Of a DNA stretch of 64,000 bases, positions 58,399 through 64,000 are shown one piece after another; the first letter of the stretch is position 1; each line of letters starts with the position of its first letter. The notes beneath the pieces are model-generated. The model searched no databases, was not told the DNA's origin, and was given only the letters and a program-made list of their open reading frames with translations. Position numbers and translations under genes: made by a program. The DNA is from Microbacterium invictum. GTDB taxonomy: Bacteria; Actinomycetota; Actinomycetes; Actinomycetales; Microbacteriaceae. The stretch is taken from positions 62,001 through 126,000 of the forward strand of contig NZ_JACIFH010000001.1 in NCBI RefSeq assembly GCF_014197265.1, written 5' to 3'.

Positions 58399-59477
58399 AG
58401 CGCCTGCGCATCGACTCGACCGTCATCGTCCTGGCGATCCTGCTGCTGGCGATCGTCGTCGGCGCGATCCTCGTCGCCACCCAGGGTCGCAGCTTCTTCA
58501 GCCCCGGGAACATCCGCGACATCCTCACCGGCATGAGCGTGCTGGGGCTCGTCGCCATCGGGCAGACCCTCGTGGTCCTGGGCGCCTCGCTCGATCTGTC
58601 CGTCACCTATGTGATGAGTCTGGCGAGCCTCATCGGCGCGACCACGATGGCCGGGAACCCTGCGAACATCCCCTGGGCGGTGACGCTGACGTTGCTGGTG
58701 TGCGCCGGCATCGGGCTGGCGAACGGCCTGATCGTGACCGTGCTGAAGGTCAACGGCTTCATCGCCACGCTCGGCGTCGGACTGATCCTGCAGGGCGTGC
58801 TCAACACGAGCTTCCAGGGCAGCGCCGGCTCGGTCCCGTGGGACTTCCAGCTGCTCGGGGCGACCGGCATCGGGCCCGTGCCGGTGTCGACGATCATCAT
58901 GATCGCGCTCGCAGTGCTCGTCTGGTTCCTGCTGGACCGTACCCGCACCGGTGCGCACCTGTTCGCCGTCGGCGGCGACCCCGAGGTGGCACGGCTCTCG
59001 GGTGTGCGCACCCGCCCGCCGCTGATCGCCGCGCACGTGCTGTGCTCGGTGTTCGCCGGGCTTGCCGGGCTGCTGCTGGCAAGCCGCCTCGGCGTGGGAA
59101 GCCCCACGGTCGGCCAGCAGGGCGGGTACGCGCTGCTGTCGATCGCCGCGGTCGTGCTCGGCGGCACGCTGCTGCTCGGCGGCCGCGGCTCGGTGTGGGG
59201 CACGATCGGCGGCGTCGCGATCTTCGCGGTCGTCGACAACGTCATGAGCGTGATGCAGGTCAACCCGTTCCTCAAGGACGTCGTCCGCGGTGTCGTCATC
59301 GTCGCCGCCGTCGCCGTCTACAGCCGCCGCGCGATCGTGCGCCGCCGTACCCGGTTCGGCCCGGGCGGCACCCGCACCGGAGGGGATGCCGCGGCCCTCG
59401 CCGCCGCACCGGCCATGGCCGCGGCATCGGCGGCGCTCACAGCCGAGACCGACCGGGGCGAGGGAGACGGGCGATGA
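58395..59477 (+). CDS. Sugar ABC transporter permease 1 (RbsC type)
   Basis: A 360-residue integral membrane protein of the branched/CUT2 permease family. Elements include VLGASLDLSVTYVMSLASLIGA near residues 63-84, GLANGLIVTVLKVNGFIATLGVGLILQG near 108-135, and VLGGTLLLGGRGSVWGTIGGVAIF near 254-277. About ten helices and a basic cytoplasmic end. Overlaps the genes on both sides (ATGA at each junction). It probably forms a heterodimer with the next permease. Confidence 0.92.
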   Translation: MKRLRIDSTVIVLAILLLAIVVGAILVATQGRSFFSPGNIRDILTGMSVLGLVAIGQTLVVLGASLDLSVTYVMSLASLIGATTMAGNPANIPWAVTLTLLVCAGIGLANGLIVTVLKVNGFIATLGVGLILQGVLNTSFQGSAGSVPWDFQLLGATGIGPVPVSTIIMIALAVLVWFLLDRTRTGAHLFAVGGDPEVARLSGVRTRPPLIAAHVLCSVFAGLAGLLLASRLGVGSPTVGQQGGYALLSIAAVVLGGTLLLGGRGSVWGTIGGVAIFAVVDNVMSVMQVNPFLKDVVRGVVIVAAVAVYSRRAIVRRRTRFGPGGTRTGGDAAALAAAPAMAAASAALTAETDRGEGDGR

Positions 59478-60556
59478 ACGTCGTGCGCACCCTGATCAGC
59501 CCCCGCGGGGCGGTGTTCCTGCTGCTGGTCGTGCTGCTGGTGGCCATCACGATCTTGAACCCCGGCTTCGCCGAGCCCGGGCAGCTCATGCGCTACATCC
59601 AGCGGGTCGCGCCGGTGGCGATCGTCGCGATCGGACAGTACTTCGTGATCATCGCGGGGGAGTTCGACCTGTCACAGGGCTCGCTCATCACCGCGCAGGT
59701 GATCATCGCCGGCAACCTGGTCGGGCAGGACGATGCCCGCACCGTGCCCGTGCTGCTGCTGATGGTCGTGTTCGGCGCGCTGGTGGGTCTCGTGAACGGA
59801 CTGCTGACCACGCTGCTGAAGGTGCCCTCGTTCATCGTGACGCTCGGCATGATGCTGGCCCTGCTGGGCGGCGTCATGTGGTGGACCGGCGGAGCGGCCA
59901 CCGGCAACCCCGCCGACAGCTTCCGGCAGATCGGGCGCGGCGGCATCCGTGATCTGCCGCTGATCGATTTCCTGCCCTGGTCGGTGCTGATCCTCGCCGG
60001 CTGGCTGGCGCTGGGCATCTGGGTCACCAGACGGCCCTTCGGCAAGGTCCTGATCGCCCTGGGCGACAACCCTCGTGCCGCCCGCTATGCCGGTGCGCGC
60101 TCGTGGTGGGTGACCACGCGCGCGTTCATCATCTCGGCGGTGTCGGCCACCCTCTCGGGCGTGCTGCTCGTCGGCTATGCCGGCGTGCATCCTTCGGTCG
60201 GCCGCGGGTACGAGTTCATCGCCATCACCGCCGTCGTGCTGGGCGGGGTCGTCCTCGGCGGCGGGCGCGGCTGGATCGTCGCCGCCGTCGCAGGGGCGTT
60301 CGTCCTCGAGGCGTTGTTCCTGCTGCTGAACATCGCCGGCATCCCCTCGTCGCTGCGCGATGCCGTGCAGGGAGTCATCATCATCGCCGCCGTGGCCTAC
60401 TCGGGCGTCGTCTTCCGGGCGCGCCGCAAGAGCGCGCCCGCCACCGCTTCCCCCGCACCGGGGGATGAACCCGACGCGCCCCCGGGTGCGGAGGGTCGCA
60501 CGTCCGCATCACCTGCCCTCGCAGCCGAGGGCGTCACAGAAACCAGAGGAGACTAG
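59474..60556 (+). CDS. Sugar ABC transporter permease 2 (RbsC type)
   Basis: A 360-residue paralogue of the preceding permease. It has GQYFVIIAGEFDLSQGSLITAQVIIAG near residues 55-81, GLVNGLLTTLLKVPSFIVTLGMMLALLGGVMWWTGG near 102-137, and VLGGVVLGGGRGWIVAAVAGAFV near 255-277. The start at 59474 is the ATG overlapping the previous stop; a longer open frame in the same phase is antireading through permease 1. The proline/alanine-rich tail is unremarkable. Confidence 0.92.
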   Translation: MNVVRTLISPRGAVFLLLVVLLVAITILNPGFAEPGQLMRYIQRVAPVAIVAIGQYFVIIAGEFDLSQGSLITAQVIIAGNLVGQDDARTVPVLLLMVVFGALVGLVNGLLTTLLKVPSFIVTLGMMLALLGGVMWWTGGAATGNPADSFRQIGRGGIRDLPLIDFLPWSVLILAGWLALGIWVTRRPFGKVLIALGDNPRAARYAGARSWWVTTRAFIISAVSATLSGVLLVGYAGVHPSVGRGYEFIAITAVVLGGVVLGGGRGWIVAAVAGAFVLEALFLLLNIAGIPSSLRDAVQGVIIIAAVAYSGVVFRARRKSAPATASPAPGDEPDAPPGAEGRTSASPALAAEGVTETRGD

Positions 60557-60558
60557 CA

Positions 60559-61770
60559 ATGCGACGATCAACGAAGATCGCGACCGCCACCCTGGCGCTC
60601 GTCGGCCTGTTCGCCCTCGCCGGGTGTACGACCGATCCCAGCGTGGCGCCGCCCGAAGAGACGGGCGACGCGGCACCGCCCGCGTCGTCGAACGAGTGGT
60701 TCGACCAGGCGCTGTTCGACACCCAGGACGCCCAGCGCGACGTCGTGCCCGAAGGTCCGGAGGACGAGCCGTACCTGCAGCACATCGACGCCGAGATGGT
60801 CGACACGTCCGACTACGCGAGCGAGGGCGCCAAGAAGGCCTGCTTCGCGAACGCGTCGATCTCGAACCCGTGGCGCCAGACCGGCTGGATCACGATGAAC
60901 GAGCAGTTGAAGGCACTGCAGGACGAAGGCGTCATCAGCGAGATGGAGACCCGCGACGCGCAGGACTCCGATGACACCCAGATCGCCGACATCGACTACT
61001 TCATCGCCGAGGGCGCGTGCGACGTGTTCATCATCTCTCCCAACAGCACGGCGGCCATGACTCCGGCCGTCGAGCGGGCATGCGAGACCGGCAAGCCGGT
61101 CATCGTGTTCGACCGCGGCGTGAACACCGACTGCCCGGTCACGTTCATCCACCCGATCGGCGGCTTCGCCTGGGGTATCGACACCGCGGAGTTCCTCATC
61201 GAGAACCTCGAAGAGGGCGACAAGGTCGTGGGCCTGCGGATCCTGCCCGGCGTGGACGTGCTCGAGCAGCGCTGGGCCGCGGCGGAGAAGCTGTTCGAAG
61301 AGGCCGGCATCGACGCGGTCGACTACTTCACCGGCGCCGATCCGGCCGAGATCAAGGGCATCATCAGCGACGAGCTCGCCACCGGCGACGTGAAGGGCAT
61401 CTGGATGGATGCCGGCGATGGAGCCGTCGCGGCGATCGAGGCGTTCGAGGACGCCGGCGTCGACTACCCGGTCATGACCGGCGAAGACGAGATGAGCTTC
61501 CTGCGCAAGTGGAAGGAGACGGGTCTGACCGGACTCGCGCCGGTGTATTCGAACTTCCAGTGGCGCACCCCGCTGCTGGCGGCGAAGGCCATCTTCGCCG
61601 GCGAGGAGATCCCGAAGGAGTGGGTGCTCCCGCAGAGCCCCATCACCGCGGGCGAGCTCGACGAGTACCTCGCCGCGAACGACGGCATGCCCGACGGGCA
61701 CTACGCCAAGTTCGGCGGTGAGAATCTTCCCGGGTTCCCCGAGGTGTGGCAGCAGCGCCAGATCCCGTAA
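60559..61770 (+). CDS. Sugar ABC transporter substrate-binding lipoprotein
   Basis: A 403-residue CUT2-type binding protein. Its signal peptide ends ALAGC, so it is lipid-anchored outside the cell. After a short acidic linker comes the periplasmic-binding-protein fold: KKACFANASISNPWRQTGWITMNEQLKALQDEG, then DVFIISPNSTAAMTPAVERACETGKPVIVFDRGVN, and GVDYPVMTGEDEMSFLRKWKETGLTG. The aromatic ligand-stacking residues expected for a sugar are present (W and F), but identity is open. GAGGAG precedes the ATG. A hairpin follows the stop. Confidence 0.92.
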   Translation: MRRSTKIATATLALVGLFALAGCTTDPSVAPPEETGDAAPPASSNEWFDQALFDTQDAQRDVVPEGPEDEPYLQHIDAEMVDTSDYASEGAKKACFANASISNPWRQTGWITMNEQLKALQDEGVISEMETRDAQDSDDTQIADIDYFIAEGACDVFIISPNSTAAMTPAVERACETGKPVIVFDRGVNTDCPVTFIHPIGGFAWGIDTAEFLIENLEEGDKVVGLRILPGVDVLEQRWAAAEKLFEEAGIDAVDYFTGADPAEIKGIISDELATGDVKGIWMDAGDGAVAAIEAFEDAGVDYPVMTGEDEMSFLRKWKETGLTGLAPVYSNFQWRTPLLAAKAIFAGEEIPKEWVLPQSPITAGELDEYLAANDGMPDGHYAKFGGENLPGFPEVWQQRQIP

Positions 61771-61776
61771 CCGCGA

Positions 61777-61830
61777 GATGGGTCCCGCACTTCCGCCGGC
61801 CTCCCGCCGGATGGAAGGGTGGGACCCATC
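61777..61830 (+). terminator. Hairpin between the binding protein and enzyme genes
   Basis: GATGGGTCCC (61777-61786) and GGGACCCATC (61821-61830) are perfect complements, and the inner segment can pair further (CTTCC with GGAAG, CCGG with CCGG). No T-run. Likely a partial terminator or 3'-end stabiliser giving more binding protein than enzyme. Confidence 0.7.
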
Positions 61831-61853
61831 ACCTCGTCTCCGAAAGGACGCGC

Positions 61854-62711
61854 ATGCGTCGCATCATCGGCGTCAACACCTGGGTGTGGACCTCGCCGCT
61901 CACCGACGAATCGCTGGCCGAGCTCGCCCCGCGGATCGCGGGGATGGGATTCGGCGCGATCGAGCTGCCGCTCGAGAACGCCGCGGACTGGGACGCCGCC
62001 CGCGCGCGCGACCTGCTCGCCGGGCTGGGCCTCGCTCCGGTGGTCATCGGCGCGATGGGTCCCGGCAGGTCACTGGTCGACCGCGCCGGGAACGTGCCGG
62101 CGACGCAGGAGTATCTGCGCACCTGCCTCGCGACGGCGCAGCAGGTCGGCGCAGCCGTGGTCGCCGGGCCGTTCTACGCCCCCACCGGGGTGACGTGGCG
62201 GATGACCGCCGACGAGCGCACCGAGGTCGTCGCTCAGCTGCGTCGCAACCTGCGCCCGCTCATCGACGAAGCCGCCGACGCCGGCATCATGCTGGGCATC
62301 GAGCCGCTCAACCGCTACGAGACGAGCGTCGTCAACACCGTTGCACAGGGCCTCGACGCGTTCGCCCCGCTGTTCGGACCCGGACTCGGGCTCGCGCTGG
62401 ACACCTACCATCTCAACATCGAGGAGAAGCTCCCGGAAGCCGCGATCCGCGCGGCGAGCGGCCACATCGCCCACGTGCAGGTGTGCGGCAGCGACCGCGG
62501 AACGGTCGGCGACGACCACACCGACTGGCCCGCCACGCTGGCCGCCCTCGACGATGCCGGCTACGACGGCATCCTGGGCCTGGAGAGCTTCACCGGCGCG
62601 AACGCGACCATTGCCGTCGCGGCCTCGGTCTGGCGACCGCTCGCGCCGTCGCAGGACGAACTGGCCACCCGGTCGCTGGCCTACCTCAACGCGCTTCAGC
62701 CGGCACCCTGA
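61854..62711 (+). CDS. TIM-barrel sugar isomerase/epimerase (ketose 3-epimerase-like)
   Basis: A 285-residue xylose-isomerase-like TIM barrel. The four metal ligands of D-psicose/D-tagatose 3-epimerases can be placed in order: GIEPLNRYET (Glu, near residue 146), ALDTYHLNIEE (Asp, near 179), HVQVCGSDRG (His, near 205) and LGLESFTG (Glu, near 239). That pattern favours a ketose 3-epimerase or closely related inosose enzyme. ATG at 61854, with GAAAGGA before it. Confidence 0.82.
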   Translation: MRRIIGVNTWVWTSPLTDESLAELAPRIAGMGFGAIELPLENAADWDAARARDLLAGLGLAPVVIGAMGPGRSLVDRAGNVPATQEYLRTCLATAQQVGAAVVAGPFYAPTGVTWRMTADERTEVVAQLRRNLRPLIDEAADAGIMLGIEPLNRYETSVVNTVAQGLDAFAPLFGPGLGLALDTYHLNIEEKLPEAAIRAASGHIAHVQVCGSDRGTVGDDHTDWPATLAALDDAGYDGILGLESFTGANATIAVAASVWRPLAPSQDELATRSLAYLNALQPAP

Positions 62712-62762
62712 CCCGCATCCGCACGACCACGCCCCGAAAACCGCACCCGAACCGAGGAACTC

Positions 62763-63782
62763 ATGGCACAGCATCCCGTCACCCTGTTCACCGGCCAGTG
62801 GGCCGATCTGCCGTTCGAGGAGGTGGCACGGCTGGCGGCGTCGTGGGGTTACGACGGTCTGGAGATCGCGGCATCCGGCGATCATCTCGATCTCAAGCGC
62901 GCCGACGAGGACGACGCGTACCTCACGTCGCGGCTCGAGGTGCTCGACCGGCACGGACTGCGTGTGTTCGCGATCTCGAACCATCTCGCCGGCCAGGCGG
63001 TCTGCGACGCGCCGATCGATTTCCGCCATCAGGCGATCGTGCGCGATTACGTGTGGGGCGACGGGGATGCCGAGGGGGTGCGGCAGCGCGCTGCGGAGGA
63101 CATGAAGCGCGCGGCGCGAGTGGCCCGCAAGCTCGGCGTCGACACCGTCGTGGGGTTCACCGGATCGTCGATCTGGCCGTATGTGGCGATGTTCCCGCCG
63201 GTGCCCGCCGCCGTGATCGACGCCGGCTACGAGGACTTCGCGTCCCGGTGGAACCCGATCCTCGATGTCTTCGACGCCGAGGGGGTGCGCTTCGCGCACG
63301 AGGTGCACCCGAACGAGATCGCGTACGACTACTGGACCAGCGTGCGGACGCTGGAGGCGATCGGGCACCGGGAGGCGTTCGGCTTCAATTGGGACCCGAG
63401 CCACATGATGTGGCAGAACATCGACCCGGTCGGGTTCATCTGGGACTTCCAGGACCGGATCTACCACGTCGACTGCAAGGACACCCGGATGCGGCCCCGC
63501 AACGGCCGCGCCGGGGTGCTCGGTTCACACCTGGCCTGGGGCGACCCGCGCCGCGGCTGGGACTTCGTCTCCACCGGCCACGGCGACGTCCCCTGGGAGG
63601 ACGCGTTCCGCGCTCTCGACGCGATCGGCTACACCGGACCCATCTCGATCGAGTGGGAGGATGCCGGGATGGACCGCCTCCACGGCGCATCCGAGGCCCT
63701 CGGGTTCGTCCGCTCGCTGCTGTGGAAGGCCCCCACGGCATCCTTCGACGCGGCCTTCAGCAGTCAGGACACCGACGCATGA
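62763..63782 (+). CDS. TIM-barrel sugar phosphate isomerase/epimerase family enzyme
   Basis: A 339-residue xylose-isomerase-like protein, distinct from the previous one. Metal-site candidates: [13 protein letters not shown] (Glu/His, near residue 178), [12 protein letters not shown] (Asp and His, near 215), [10 protein letters not shown] (His and Asp, near 239), and [11 protein letters not shown] (Glu, near 299). Relatives act on keto-sugars, including 3-dehydro sugars and inosose. GAGGAA lies 5 nt before the ATG. Its stop overlaps the next ATG. Confidence 0.82.
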   Translation: MAQHPVTLFTGQWADLPFEEVARLAASWGYDGLEIAASGDHLDLKRADEDDAYLTSRLEVLDRHGLRVFAISNHLAGQAVCDAPIDFRHQAIVRDYVWGDGDAEGVRQRAAEDMKRAARVARKLGVDTVVGFTGSSIWPYVAMFPPVPAAVIDAGYEDFASRWNPILDVFDAEGVRFAHEVHPNEIAYDYWTSVRTLEAIGHREAFGFNWDPSHMMWQNIDPVGFIWDFQDRIYHVDCKDTRMRPRNGRAGVLGSHLAWGDPRRGWDFVSTGHGDVPWEDAFRALDAIGYTGPISIEWEDAGMDRLHGASEALGFVRSLLWKAPTASFDAAFSSQDTDA

Positions 63783-64000
63783 GCATCCAGCACACGGTCG
63801 TCTTCCGGCTCGTTCATCCCCACGGCGACCAGCGGGAGAATGCGTTCCTCGCGGACGGGCGACGGATCCTCTCATCGATCCCCGGCGTCGGGGACTTCAC
63901 CGTGCAGCGGCAGGTGAGTCCGAAGAGCGCCCTCACCCATCAGTTCGCGATGGTCTTCGCCGACGACGCGGCATACGCGGCGTACAACGCGCATCCCGAT
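63779..64000 (+). CDS. Dabb (stress-responsive A/B barrel) family protein, cut by the window end
   Basis: Only the first 74 residues are inside the window. The ATG overlaps the preceding stop (ATGA). It starts [13 protein letters not shown] and continues [44 protein letters not shown], a normal Dabb-fold pattern. Dabb proteins are small dimeric barrels often found in polyol, inositol and sugar catabolic operons, with mostly unknown roles. The frame is still open at 64000. Confidence 0.8.
   Translation, partial: MSIQHTVVFRLVHPHGDQRENAFLADGRRILSSIPGVGDFTVQRQVSPKSALTHQFAMVFADDAAYAAYNAHPD

Overview
The window looks like chromosomal core DNA of a high-GC actinobacterium, most probably a Microbacterium or close Microbacteriaceae relative. 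Evidence: strongly G/C-biased third codon positions throughout; the actinobacterial order tRNA-Trp, secE, nusG, rplK, rplA; a NusG with a long acidic N-terminal extension; menaquinone rather than ubiquinone genes; a RamB-type regulator next to malate synthase; and many genes that appear to be read from leaderless mRNAs. I saw no insertion sequence, prophage, plasmid function or CRISPR array. The assignment is by gene content and family memory, not by database search.

Layout. 1-5772: a DedA membrane protein, a phosphatase, and an overlapping System II cytochrome c maturation operon (thioredoxin-like lipoprotein, CcdA, ResB, CcsB). 5883-11720: a TetR-controlled export locus, with a divergent MMPL exporter (carrying a decayed ABC-ATPase-like tail) and a YhgE/Pip protein. 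11713-27425: a menaquinone district with menC, menB, menE, menA, menD, menF, menG and a polyprenyl diphosphate synthase, on both strands and interleaved with a PadR/HAAS pair, a PPK2 kinase, a ferredoxin-NADP reductase and small proteins. menH and a DHNA-CoA thioesterase were not found. 27454-36539: hydrolase, YajQ, FBP-domain protein, tRNA-Tyr, a FAD oxidoreductase divergent from an inositol-monophosphatase-like protein, an M23 peptidase, tRNA-Thr and tRNA-Met, and small unknown proteins. 36635-41433: TauE-like permease, paired MaoC dehydratase subunits, MurB, an aminotransferase, small proteins. 41492-48072: malate synthase divergent from its probable RamB regulator, then gabT-gabD. 48232-51006: tRNA-Trp, secE, nusG, rplK, rplA. 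51026-54307: acylphosphatase and DUF1801 (divergent), lysE and lysG (divergent), a quinone-oxidoreductase-like enzyme. 54409-64000: a ROK repressor divergent from a sugar/polyol catabolic operon (Gfo/Idh dehydrogenase, complete CUT2-type ABC importer, ketose-3-epimerase-like and second TIM-barrel enzyme, Dabb protein cut by the window end).

How the genes fit together. Much of the first half builds a respiratory chain (haem attachment to cytochrome c, menaquinone synthesis). The second half holds carbon-source modules (glyoxylate shunt, GABA shunt, amino-acid export, a sugar/polyol operon), each with its own regulator, mostly divergent.

Beyond genes, three layers stand out. (1) At 29 genes a NANNNT box, usually TANNNT, lies exactly 6 nt (rarely 7-8) before the start codon, which predicts leaderless transcripts and fixes many starts. 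(2) Several unrelated palindromic or tandem repeats sit between convergent genes, and two intrude into genes: a palindrome in ccdA and a 42-bp minisatellite in menE. (3) The heptamer GGATGCC is scattered at several times chance frequency and is sometimes paired head to head in hairpins. The best candidates for something not yet described are the MMPL-pseudo-ABC fusion, the sugar/polyol locus with a ROK regulator lacking the zinc cysteines, and these repeat layers.
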